From positions 38,735,316 through 38,799,315 of the forward strand of contig OX459096.1 in the NCBI GenBank assembly GCA_949775045.1: a DNA stretch of 64,000 nucleotides, in the 5' to 3' direction. This DNA comes from Metridium senile. Its lineage: Eukaryota; Cnidaria; Anthozoa; Actiniaria; Metridiidae. The notes beneath the pieces are model-generated. The model ran no database searches. It saw nothing but the letters and a program-made list of their open reading frames with translations, and had not been told where the DNA came from. Below, piece by piece: positions 1-13,600 of this stretch. Both the position numbers and the translations under genes were made by a program. Within the stretch, counting starts at the first letter, position 1, and each line of letters starts with the position of its first letter.

Positions 1-163
1 CACAATACCAACACACCACCAACACTTGTAGACACTATGCTTACCTATATGATGGAATTTTCACTCGACAATAATACGGGGGAAAATACTCAAAACAATT
101 TCCATATATCTATTGAGTTTGACAGGAAAGGAATCAAATTTTAACTGATATGTTTGGTTTTAC

Positions 164-3100
164 CTGAGAATGACTGTTTTGCAGGTCAACAACAGTGGTA
201 ATTAACTGTGAAATCTCGTCCTAAAGAAGACAACAAGTTAGTATCGACAAATACAGAACTTAACACAACACTCTCCACTGGGGGGGTGGGTTGGGGGGGG
301 CATAAGGGTTTGCAGTTATGCAGTTTCACATTATTTTGGGTGTGGTTTTGCTTTTTTCATTTATACTGTGTGGTTTAGCAGTAAAACTGAGTGGTTTGCA
401 ATTTCTTTGTTATTTGCGGACTAGATGAACGATAAGAAAAAAATCTTCAGATCATTTCACTTCCTGTTGTTTTGTTTTGGTCAAGTTTTATTTATTTGTT
501 GCAGTTGCAATTTTTAACACATTTTGATGTGGTTTTTGTCTATTTTTTAACTTATTGAAGCAAGATCAGTGTTGACCAAGAATGGCTGAGAACTGTTAAG
601 AAAAGTAGGGATTGTTTTGCTTAATATTTCACCATGAGAGAAGGAAGGGTTAGCGTTGTTGTTGTTGTATATGTATGTATAGTTCATCATACCATAGAAG
701 TGAGTTAGTACTGTATGTTGTGTATATACCTGTTGTCTGAAATTATCATCTGCCTTTTTTGCAATGTCATCTGTTAGTGATGTTATTTGGTATTTTGCTT
801 CCACTGAGAATAAATCAAATCAAACTGAATTAATAAAGGACTTAATGTGGCTACATAGCTCAGTTGGTACTGTGCCTTCCTAAGAACACAACACAATGGC
901 CCTGACAAAGCCTTAAACTCAGACCGCACACCACTCGCTTGTCTTTGATAGTGAGTAATAACCTCTTCCAGTTTCATGGATACATCATTATTTAACTGTT
1001 GATGTCACATATAAGACAAGTTTAAATTATACATACATACATGGCTTCAGACCAACATATATCTACATTGTACTCTGTGGTCGAATGAACTCAACAAAAT
1101 GACCTCCTACCAGCATATGTGGCTTCATAAATCAGTTGGTAGAGCATTGCACAGGTTCTGCAAAGGTCACGGGTTCAAATCCTGTTGAAGTCCCGGAATT
1201 TTTTACGGGCTTCTATAATTGCAATTACATTAATTGCTTCATATTCCACGACGATCATACTCATACACATATATTATACAGTTGTGTATGTATGCCAAGT
1301 AATACAATGCTTACTTAGTTGCTCCACACAATCTTCAACAAGCTGTCTTTCCTTCTGTTCTTCTGAAGCTGTTTTCTCTTTGATTTTAAATGCCTAAAAT
1401 AGATGTAAACAGAATAACATGTAAGTACTTCAAAAATAGAAAAAAAATTAATAAGCATCTCTTCATTCACCTCAAGAATAAAGCGAGTGTTCTGCTGCTC
1501 AAGTGAGTGGCACTTGTTTTGTAAAGTGTTAAAAGAATCGTCTCTGCCAATGGATGGACTATCAGAACTGTGAACAATAAAAACATGTCAGGCATTTATA
1601 TTTGTTACTTCTTTTTAAACTTCTATCAAGGAGAAAACATGAAGGGTAGGAGAAGAAACAGGACAAAAAGAGACATAAATAATAATAATAGATCAAATGT
1701 TTGTGTGCAGAGTGAGACGAGATGGGGAGGAGAAAAGAAGGTAGGATAGGATAGGGAAAGAGTAATGTGCAATGATGGAAAGATATGAAGGATGAGTGAT
1801 GAGGGAAGTATGAATGCTGAAGAAAGGTGAGCAAAGATGTGGGAAGGAAAAATGCGCAATGTGAGGAGTATGAATAGAGAGGAAATAAGGAAAGAAAGAG
1901 AAAAGAAAAGGAGAACCAGGAGATAAAAGAAGACACTAAGGAAAAGGAGAATTAAGCAAATACCATACCATTTTGATTCTACTTCTGATCTGTTATCTCC
2001 CTCCAAGAACATGTCTTCTTGGTCATTAAGGAATTTCTGAAGCAGTTCATTTTTCCTTACAACATCATGCCGTAGTTGTTCCTCCTAATAACAAACACAC
2101 ACAAATCTTAGCAAGATTAGCTAACAAACTACATTATGAACTACTGAACAGTTGGAATGTTTGAAGTATTTGCTATATTAATTTCAATTTTATATATATT
2201 TGATATATTAATTTCAATACATAATTTTTGTAAAATATTTATCACTTTATTTGATTTTTTATTTGTAATGTTTACAACATGAGTGGCCATGTTGTATCGG
2301 CAGATACAATCACGAGCTGAAGGTGCACGATTGTATCGCCAATACAACATGGACGCGAATGAAAAAAACGTCTAGGTAAGCTCTTTCATATTTTACCAAA
2401 ATTTCCAATGAAATTACAAGTTAAAACTTATGCAAAACAGGATATACAACACTACAGGTTGTACTACAACCTTCAAGTTTATAGAAGGCAGCATGGTTGA
2501 GTGGACAGAGCGTCGGTCTCGCAATCCGGTAGTGCCAGGTTCGAGTCCCCGCTCTGTCCACTAGCTGGAAGTATTTGTCCCGATTTCGATTAGGTCAAAT
2601 TCAGTCTCTTGACCATGCTTGTAAATAGCCAACTGGTTTGCCTCCTTGCCAGTTGGGATTCTTATCTGAGGGCCGGGTGGGATTCTTATCTGAGGGCCAT
2701 TATGAAAACTACCGGGTAACCGGTAATAATGTTACCCTAGTAAAGACGATTATTATTATTAGTGTATGTACATGTACACTACATACCCTGTCAGAATGTT
2801 CTCCCAGATACTTCTCCATGACTTCTGTCTTGTGCATGAGGCTTTTGTTTCTCTCAAGAAGAGACTAAAAACAGAAAAAAAAGTGAAGATGATTTATCAG
2901 GACCATTTATCATGCACTGAAAGCAGGAACTAAAAAAATTCAATTTCCATGCACAAAGTCACATACATACATAAAACTTGCAAAAATGAAAAATATATCT
3001 TTCATGACTTATTGTATAGATCTTGGTTAATTTCCAGAACAATTCTTCAAGCATTATCTAAGCAATACTTAAATTATAATAACTTAATTTAATGAGTGAC

Positions 3101-4666
3101 TTCTCTAAAAGCCCAAAGGTGTCTAACAAATTAAACCAAAACCAGAAAATACAACCACATTCTATAATTAATCAAAAAATCTATACAATTAATATTGCAC
3201 TAAAGTATGCTTGTCTAAAGATAAAAATACATATCAACTGCAGAAAATGTAATTTAGGTTGAAATATTGAACTATTTTTAAATATCATAAGAATCAAGAA
3301 TTTAAAGCTGCAAGAATAATCCTATGTCAATAGTTACTTTTGAAATACCAATATTGGGTACTTATAAAAAGCACTCAAAAAGGTGATTTATCATGCATTG
3401 AAAGCAGGAACTAAAAAAATCAATTTCCATGCACAAAGTCACATAGTTACATACATAAATGATAATCTTTACAATTTGTATTTTTTTTAATAATGTTAAC
3501 GTCCATGTATTTAGATTTACCGTAAGTTAATTGGGGACTCTATGACATAACTAATATACAAGAATACATTTATTGCAAAACATGCAATATATAAACATGC
3601 TATAAGTCACTTTTCAGTAATAATAAAGTGATGATATGTATACACTTTAAGAAGGGAGTATTTCAACAGAATACTATGAAATGATTGATCATTTTTATCA
3701 AGAAAAACTGTATTTGAACAAATGTTATCTCACAAATCCTTTGTGCTTAAAGGCTTAAAAATGAATAATGAATAGTGCCATTTGACATGGCCTTATATGA
3801 TCATGACTATCAGCATGCAAGCATGTAAATCATCAAAGAATTTTGGCTAGAAACATGGCATCAAAAAAATAAAAATACAATGTAATATGTTGACCACAAT
3901 TATTATATAAAGTGATCAAGCTGATATCAAAATATTATACCTGACCAATCTTGGCAGCCAACTCAAGGTCTTTCTCTTTCTGTAAATCAAAGAACACAAA
4001 TATTATTGAATGATGAAAATATAAAGACAAAATTGTAAGCAATGTAAGGGATTATTTTAAAAAGCAGTAGATTTGCTAGCCCATCTACATTAAATATGTA
4101 CATAAAGTGTTCTTGTTTATATTCCTGCTTATTATAAAATTCAAAATGAGACAGACATGATGAAGCACACGAAAATAGTGCTTGAATAAAGCAATTATAG
4201 CAGTAAATCTACACTATCTACTAAAAAAATGTAGCTATTTTATCTTAAATACTAAAAACATTTCAAAAATGTCAATTTTATGAATTAGAAAGTGAATATT
4301 TCTTCCTCTGATTTCAGCAACATATTTCAGTTCATCTAGTTGTCATTATATAAAAAAAAGACATGACTATGTTGTGAACAAGTAGTCAAGATATTTTACA
4401 AATGTCATTATATTAAATAACATAGCATCAAACTGACAACCTTCCATCCTTTGATTTGCATCTTTCTTCGTAAAAAACGGCTTTGACTAACATGAAATAA
4501 ACACTGATACTCAAACCGATTTCCCAGAAGATGATCACACATAGAAAACAGATGTATTTTTCCATGAGATCAAGTTGAATCAGACTTGCCTCTTGGAGAA
4601 GTTGTAAAATGGCATCCAAGTCATTGTGGGTTTTGGTCATCTGGTTTGTTCTGTCAGATGATAATG
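164..4666 (-). CDS. TRAK: TRAK HAP1-N coiled-coil exon block (8 exons)
   Basis: Eight short exons (39-116 bp) with consensus splice sites encode about 206 aa of heptad-rich sequence. Introns contain SINE and repeat relics but no other coding signal. The 4667-10549 intron (5.9 kb) holds foldback elements (8443-8976, 9052-9303, 9505-9788), a retroelement-like tail near 5735 and three tandem copies of a ~41-bp unit at 6725-6850. Exon 164-220 ends in phase 0 with a GTAAAA donor, so translation continues beyond the window. Confidence 0.88.
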
Positions 4667-7600
4667 CTAAGGAAACAAAATATGGTAATCAATGATAATT
4701 AATACAATGATTTACATATATAAAAGGAGATTTAGCCAGTATATATATCAATAGCGTTGTCAAAAATAATCAGTCAAATTTGTAAGAATTTTAACTTTTA
4801 TTTTAAGGTTATTGATGAAAAAAGGTTAAATATTTCAATTTTGGAAATTTTAAATTTTGTTTCAAAATAACATTGACATGATTGAATGAATGAAATATAA
4901 AGTTTATGCTTGAACTGTCATAAGGCAATCACATAATTGGTTATAGTGCTCAACAACAATTATTATTGAAATGTACTTTTTAGTCTATAGATGTTTTTTC
5001 TTCATTTAATTCAAAAAGTGAAATATTTTCAAGATAAAAAACAACGAATACACACAATTTTGAGGAACTAATCATTTAGAACAAAAGTATAAATTTGAAC
5101 AAAATGGGAAACATTATTTTAACATGTTTTTGATAGAACATGAAAAGCAAGATAATGATGACACAAAATTTAAATATTTGCATTTGAAAGGGGAAAAATA
5201 CCCCCAGTACAGCATTAGGAAATGAAGCTTTCCAATTAACATGGAAATGCTAAGAAAATATATTATTTAATTAAACATTATAACCAGAAGGAAATAACAA
5301 ATGAATGTCTAATGGACATATACTTTTGTCCAATATAAGATTTCTAAATCTTGTTCATAATTAAAGTAAAAACTTGATACATTGAGCATTTATTTGACAA
5401 TAAATATCATTGGTATTTTTATAGACAAAACCATTGCATGGCAACAAGCAAATTTCAGTTTGATTTTTTCTAATCCATCTTAATCTGTTTGAACACATTA
5501 ACTAGCTAATGACTGGACGAGTTTACATAAACTCTGCCCCAAAGATGGTTGACAGACCAGAAAGACAAAACTATTTACTGAAGTTTGAGGTTATGATGCA
5601 ATGATTTTGGCTATAAATTATCCTTTGATATTCATGAATCCAAATAATCAACCAATTGAGCAATTGATATTTTTTACATTAATTCAAAGTTGAAAATAAA
5701 TAGCTAACTTTTATTCTTATTCTATTCTGATGATGGCGTCAGTATGACACCGAAACGTCGAAGAATAAAACTTTTTTGTATAGGTTTCATTTTATTTTGC
5801 TTCACTAAATTATTCTATTGTCTTATCATTAAATACATACTGGCGGTCATGGCTCATCAATTAATATCACTTCTTTTGACTTTTGTAAAGAAGTGTGTAC
5901 TTAGGGCCGATCTGCATTAGCGACAAATTTTGTTCAAAATGATTGTCACAATTTGTCTGACTGCTTGGTTCTCCAATGCGGATGTGATTTCATGACTCAA
6001 CAAAAACTTGTTGCACCAAGCAAACTTCAAAGGTTCAGTTGGCTTGACTCTAGAGCATAACGTTTGCACAACGTTGAGCTAAATTGACAGTATTTCTTTA
6101 TCACATTTGAATTTACTCTTCTCATGGCTGGAAACTTGAGGAAATGTTTCCTAGCTACCAGTAGTTCTATCCAAACTATAGAGCACAAGAAATTTACTTC
6201 CTGCATTTAAAAGTTTTGATTATAATGCTGATTCAGTTGATATATTATGCAGCAAAACCAAAATATAATTATATAAATCCCAGATCAACTTTGACCACTT
6301 TAGGTATTAAGATTACCAGGTTTTTCACACTATAATACTAAGCAAACACTTCCAACCAAATCTCAAATTGTCAACAATTCATTTTACAATCTCAGATATA
6401 ATATTTGATATTTAATAGTAGTTAAATTCGACTTGAAGCAATTTTTTTGAATAAGAAATATTGGTATTCCATTTTAAACTATGTAATGTCCTTTTACTGA
6501 AACATTCTGTAATATTTTGACAAAATAAACAAAAATAAGCCATGTAACAGAAACCACTTAGTACCCAAATACCAAAATTAAATGCCTACAAGTGTAATTT
6601 CTAACTCAATAGCATAATGGAGGTTGTCCATGTTTAAGACTACTTACATATTAGCATTTAAAAAAATGACACTTCAATTTGACTGTCAATTTCAAATAAG
6701 ATAAAACCTGTTTGTGTCAGTGGTCAAATTGAAGATTTTACACAACATACAAAATCCTTCAATTTAAGATTTCACACAACATATAAAATCCTTCAATTCA
6801 AGATTTCACAAAACATATAAAATCCTTCCATTCAATTTGGACATAAGACAGAAGTTCCTTAATAAAAACAAAAACAGTTACTGTATTGACTAGGAAATTA
6901 GGTTCTGCAGCAGTGAAAAAATATGTTTAACTGTGTGTAGGTAATGTTATTCCATTCTCTGATCAGTAAAATGTAATTTGTATGTGCTATGCAAGCTGTT
7001 TCCAAGAGATGGAAAAGACTTCAAGACAGTGTTTGCTAAAAACAAACAATTAAGGTCTGCCTAAAAAACGTACATGTACATGCATATTTGAAAGATAATA
7101 AAGCCAATACACTATATATAACAAAACTATCATAAGTAAGTAAGTAAAATAGATATATATTTAAGTAAATGGGAAAAGATAACAATAAATACATTATTTC
7201 TCCCCTCAAAACATTCTCCAGGTACATGCAGTGTTAGAGCAATTCTATTATATAATAAAATATTCAATAGTAGCCAACCTACTGTAACTTGATTGATAAA
7301 TTCATTATAAGTTACTGCATGTAAGTATAAGACTGCCTTTACTATACGGTTACTATGTGTTTACAGCAACACATTAATCTATTCAAACAAACTTTGAATA
7401 TAAACTCTGAGAGGCATAAACACTATATCAGTAAGGCAAGTGTTATTTCACAAAGTAGATGGGCTGAGAAATAAAACAATAACAGTATTAATATCTGCAT
7501 GCATGAGATCAAATCCTTAGCTGAATAAACATTGTCAAAACTTACCCATGTTATATTCGCACTAGAAACATATCAACATCCAAGAGTATATAATAGCTAT

Positions 7601-10600
7601 TTGATGTACAATTTTTTCTTGTTAGAACACAGAGACATATAAAATACAAAGTAAAAACTGTTCTTGTTGATGTACAAGTACATTAATGTATATTTTGTAT
7701 TTAAGAATGCTTCTATTTTGGATTGGTTCTGTTGGAAATATTTTATGTCTTCTCCACTAACACCTGTCCTTATATAGATATGCACATAGATTACCATATA
7801 GACAGCAGACAATGGAAGTCATTTCCAGAACCTGAACCAGGAACACTTAATTAAATATTTGATAATTAGAAAGTTTTTTTGCAGAGCAAATCTAAAAAGC
7901 CTCTGTCTAATTAAATAATCTAGTATGTTAATGTGTAATCTTTCATGACACAAATAATTTTGTTTTACAACACTTGTGTGAAATTTTGCTAGCTGTTTTG
8001 CTGAGAGCTATGTTCAATAAGGGCCCAGACATATATGCCATTGTCATGCAAAGTCAAAGGAAAGTTTGCCATCTACATAAATATTGTTCCTTCAAAAAAT
8101 CTGATAAAAACATGTTCTGAATGTAGAAATTATGAATGGAAATTGATTTAATGTAGTACTAACTAAAAAATTGCAATAAATGTCACTATGTTTTCAAAGG
8201 TTATTTGCATTTTATGCACTTTTTCCTCTTTTTGCCTCTAGAGTCAAAAACAATTTTCAACAAAAACACATCCAGAAATGATTTTGATAAAAAACAATTC
8301 CTATAGCTCATGTTTTCACTGCTAAGTTTAAAAAAAAATTTTGCTGCATCTATAATCAATAACAAGACAGACAATGAAAAACTATGTGTGAATTGTGAAA
8401 TGAAAAATTATACAGACAATCATCATGATGTTCATAATTACTATAGACCACTTTCATAAATACCATAATATGTACCGTAAAATGATTTTTCAAGTAAAAA
8501 TATATTTTGAACAGATCAACCAATCAGAGAAGTTCACTTCAGAAATAATGTACTCTGATTGGTTGATCTGTGTGTTTAGCACACATCAACACAATTTACA
8601 TAAGTACAGATTTAAATGGGAAAGTACAGATTTAAATGGGAACCTGTTTTAATATTTTGGCACTGTTATATGAAAGAACCACCTGAAATAGGCATGTTTG
8701 GAAGGTTTTGATGCTCTGGCTAAAATACTAAAGAAGTTATGCTCAATGAAAAATGTAGAGATTTGTAATTTTCTGCTGAGGCCTTTGATGCCTTGTTTTG
8801 GTGTTTTTCTGATTTTTCAAACTCTTATAGCTTCTTGCCAATTTAATCATTTTTTTCCTGCAAACTTTCACAAGTTATTGTTATCGTGAATGTCTATCAT
8901 ATGATAGCTTTCTTTTCTTAAAACATCAATTTTAAAAATTATGATAATTAGTGGTGCCATTTATGAACGTCGTCTATAAACCAACACATTATCCAACCAT
9001 CGCTCATGTTTACATGATTGTATATACACTCATTTCAAAAACTGTTGTTGTGACTCAAGCAACGAGCATCAAGCCAAGACCAAAATGAATGCTGGTTTTG
9101 TGCTGGTAATGTATTGAAAATCAGACTTGCTATCAACAGAATTGATTGTAGTACAATGACAAGTGCATGTGAAAACTCTCAATTTTTGTTATTAGTTTGA
9201 ATTCTGTTGAAAACAAGTCAGATTTCAATACATTACCAGCATGAAACTGGCATTCATTCCAGTCTTGGCTTGATGCTATATCTGCATTGTGTTGTGTCAA
9301 GTCTCATAAGCTCTATAAAAATATTCATTGTTCATTCAAAATATTTATTTAGTTTCTGATTGGTCAAAATCCACTGGCTAACTCTTGCTATCCTTCTATG
9401 AGCAGGTATAAATTATATATAAGTCAATAACAGATATACATAGTAAAGACCAGTAATAATAACCATAGTCATGGTTTATTACTACAAAACAAAATAACTA
9501 TATTGCTAGAGTGCTTACACTATGTCCATGAAATAAAATCTAAATAGCTACTAACTAATAGTTTTTATTTAGTGACTATTACTATCACTCAACTGGAACA
9601 GCTTTAGTAACAATACACAATGAATAAAGTATTAACTTTTCTATGGTTTTGAGTATTTGATTTCCCTTGTGTATTGTTACTAAAGCTGTTCCAGTTGAGT
9701 GATAGTGACTAATAGTCACTAAATAAAAACTATTAGGTAGGAACTATTTAGATTCTATTTCATGGACATAGTGTAAGCACTCTACTAGGATAACAAACAT
9801 CAAATAAACAGTAATGTATAGTAAATGGAAACTAGCAAGTAAACTAGTATAGGCTGCGTCACTGTTTGATATAAACGATAGGTAATATGATGAAAGTTGT
9901 AACACCGTAAAAAATGTCCAGGTTTTTAGAAAATATATAGAGGGAGAATAAACAAAAATGTGCACAAACGAGATTTCGAGACTTATCGCAAAGCTTACTG
10001 AGATAATAACTATATTGCTACTAGGATAACAAACATTACTTCACAGTATTATATGTTGTAATAACAATAATAATCATAACAATGATAATAATGCATCTAT
10101 GGATTTCCCACCTATGATTTTGAAACATATATGCAAATACAAACAAATACTTTTCTATATCATGAATGACTCAAGTTATATAAGTATAAGTATCTTAATA
10201 ACAATAATGTCAATGATCAGGTTGTAATTCTCCTAACATTGTGCATGTAATTATTTTATAGCATTCTTGGCATACAATATTTAAACACACACGTAAGACT
10301 GAGCTCATAGAGTTTTGTTGTGAATATTTCATCACGTGAAAATGAATGAAAGTTCGCAGTGGAAGCACAAATAAACATTTCAACAATAACTTATAAACAT
10401 CAGCAAATAAACAGAGATAAAAAGAAAGATAATTGCATAACAGATAAGAAGTATGGTCAATCACGTTATCTCATTTTAAAATTACCATTCAAAAAAGTGA
10501 TTTAAATACTCAATAAAAACAATGGGACACAGAAACACTATTTACTCACTAAAATATCGGAGTGTTTCTTGGACTTGTTCAGGGGTTAAATCGAGTGCAA

Positions 10601-13600
10601 TCGCGACATCAGAAGTAAACATAGACCAATCCCCATCATTACTAGAACTATCGACACCACTTTCTGTTTCCAAATACTCTTGCTCCGACATCGACAATGA
10701 TCCATCGTTTATACTAGATCCTCTAGAATCATCTTTGAATACTGTACCATCACTCAAAAACGGGTCTGACTCACACTCGCGAAAGGTACTTTCTTCCTTG
10801 TATGTTTCCAAAGGTTCGACAATTCTCTCGCCATCTCGAATTTCGAAGAGATCGGGTCTCGAGTTTTGGGAGAGCGCCACAATTGCTTCTTATCGTTCTT
10901 TGGCCAGTCACTGCTACAATTGTATTGTTTAAGGTTCGAGGAAACGTTGAGTAACTCAGTTGACGATGATTAAGTCAAATAAGAGAAAGTCCATTGAAAA
11001 TTGCTCTGACGATCGTTTCTGACCTCACGCTAGGCCCTTGTAACCTCTTATAGTAGTGTCGTTAGTCGTAATATCTTCCCGAGTTGTTCGTTGGTTGTTC
11101 ACGTTAGATTATTATAGCTATGTAAGCCAAAATAAAAACAAAACGAGATCGATAAACGCTAAAATTCAACAGTTGTGTTCACACTGTTCACAAGTTCTTA
11201 ACTTCGTGCTGTACTGATCTCGATCCTTACCGAATAATTTCCGAAGTGTGTCCGATGGAATGCCGACTATTTTCCGGAAAACGAGAAACGCCATCGCCAA
11301 TCGCCTAGCGACCGCCTAGCGCCAGGAGAGCACAACGGTCAGCGCCACGGTCGTTCATTTTGAGAAAATTGTTGAAAAACAAATGAGAAATTGAGAAAAT
11401 GAATACATTGATATAATATTCATTAGGTCATTCTTTAGATAGTCAAAAGTTTAACTTTTTAACTTTTTTTTGTTGTCTAAGGAGCGGAACGATGAAATCA
11501 ACGATAATAATAAAACCATGAGTAACGTCACCGATATTCATAGTGCATGATTGTGCATTTATATATAAATATTAATTAATCTATCTTTCTATTTCTTAAA
11601 TTATAATCAGCGGAAAAATCAGCGGATAAATGCCAGGGTCGTGAGGAGGGATATTTTCTCGTGATTGATCCTGATTTGTTACAAAAAAGTTTGATCCCTG
11701 ATGCCAAAAGCTCGCGTATTTTGATCTCTGATCCCACGGCAAAAAATGTTCTGATCCCTGAATTTATGTATACGATCCCGATCCCTCTTCTGTGATCCCT
11801 GATTCCAGCTGATTCGGACTATGTGATCCCCGATCGATCCCAAGAATGTGATCTCTGATCCCACATCCCCAACACCGGCGACCCTGAAATGCAACAGCAA
11901 CGTTACCGAACCACTGCGAGTTTTTCTAAAAACGCTTTTACTAGATCATCTCTTCAATACTGATATTCACACGGATAAGCTATACATCGCTGTCCTTGAA
12001 TAAAACGTCGCGATGGTTTAGTGCATTACTAAGTGATTGTGCGGAAGGATTCAAGTAAAGTAGTGATTGACGTCACTGTCATGCATCAACAACGACCTGC
12101 ATGGTTAGCCCAGTTCAACCATACCAATGATCTATGAATTATTGTAGGCGCAAAATGTTCTAGGATCTATACTTTACTGAATCGTTTAATCAAGTTAGAG
12201 GAGGACCGTTAGATAGTTAAGGTGGAGACTTTTTAGTGCAGGATATTTTTTCCCTCGAGGCTGTGCAGGATTTGTTTTCGCTTTGTACACGATATTTTTA
12301 TCAGGTTTCTATTGTTGTACTATATTTTTTTCAAAGGCTAAAGCTGTGCTTGATTCTTTTTGGTAATTTCCCAACCCCCCATCCCCCTCAAATATCTAAT
12401 TGTCCATCCTTTATCTAAGCTAAACGATGTCCTTGAATGGTGTTGGCTGTTTATTTTCTAGTTGAAAAAAAGCTGGACGATTGGCTAGCTACAGTGCCGT
12501 TCTAATATGCACCCCGGCCCAATACGGAGCAAAGCTAAAAGCCAGGAAGGAGCACTGACAATCTTTATCTTTTTCAATATAAAAGAGTATCAAAAAAATC
12601 TCCTCAATAAATATCAGTTAATTAACAAATTACAGTTTATTTAGATGTTTGTAGGTTGTGTTGATATTCATTTTAACACACCTTTCATCAACCTGTATAT
12701 ATATATATAGAATTGTTACGCGCTCTTTACATACGCGTAACGCGCAGCTATAACGACTATATAAACCTTCACATTGTTTATCCTGATCAGTGGGCTAGTA
12801 AAATCAATACAGGTTGACGAAACGTGTCGTTAACATGAAATTACAATTTGCAAAAATTGACTTATTCGGTATTGAGTGCAGACAAAATTATATTAGACAA
12901 ATGGCAGTATTTTTCTATTTGCCTTCTATTGAAATATATCATACGAACGTCCTTTATTGGTAATATCTAGTTTTCAGTACTTTGTTAAAGTACAGCTATT
13001 ATAGTACAGCGTTACGTAACGCCCATGTAGTTTCAAAGGCCTAAATAGATTAGTAATATTGGTGATACTAAATGAAAAAGTAAACTGAGATATTGATACC
13101 TGAGTATCCATTTTTCGGACGCGTTTTGATGGCCATCATCTTGGAGGAAGCAAGAAGGAACGAGGTCATAGCAAACGCTTCAGTCTGTCTGACGTGAGAA
13201 CGAGTCTTGCCAGTAATTTTGCACAGAACAATGCATTTCCCTTGGGTATTGTGATAGCATATAACTCCTTTCCTGCTTGTTTTTTTTTTTATTATGTAAT
13301 TGTCGGTGACCCGTTAACGACAAACGTGCACTAACTCATGAAGTTGACTTCTGACTGATAAAAAAAGATTTCATATAACGTACTGACTTCCTCCAATACG
13401 CTTCTGTCTTATTCTAGGACTGCATGATATCGAGTGAAATTGTTATTGGTCCTCCATGTCCAAAAATAAAAGTTATTCTATGGTCTTATCGGCATTGATG
13501 TACGGCTGTGGTTCGTTGTCTTGGTAATGTGGTTTGTATATACATAAACGCATGAGGGCCTGCCTCAATAGCTTCCGTGCGCGTGTTCCCTTCAAACCAA

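Noticed and set aside
840..975. tRNA-like sequence with AGCTCAGTTGGTA
   Set aside because: Only an A-box-like word is present, with no B box or cloverleaf; at most a decayed SINE.
1562..2012. Leu/Phe/Ser-rich minus-strand ORFs of 124 and 128 codons
   Set aside because: Only the part at 1969-2012 is a TRAK exon. The rest is intronic purine-rich DNA read in antisense.
10522..10932. 136-codon plus-strand ORF
   Set aside because: It is the antisense shadow of the TRAK exon 10550-10885, whose splice site and family match favour the minus strand.
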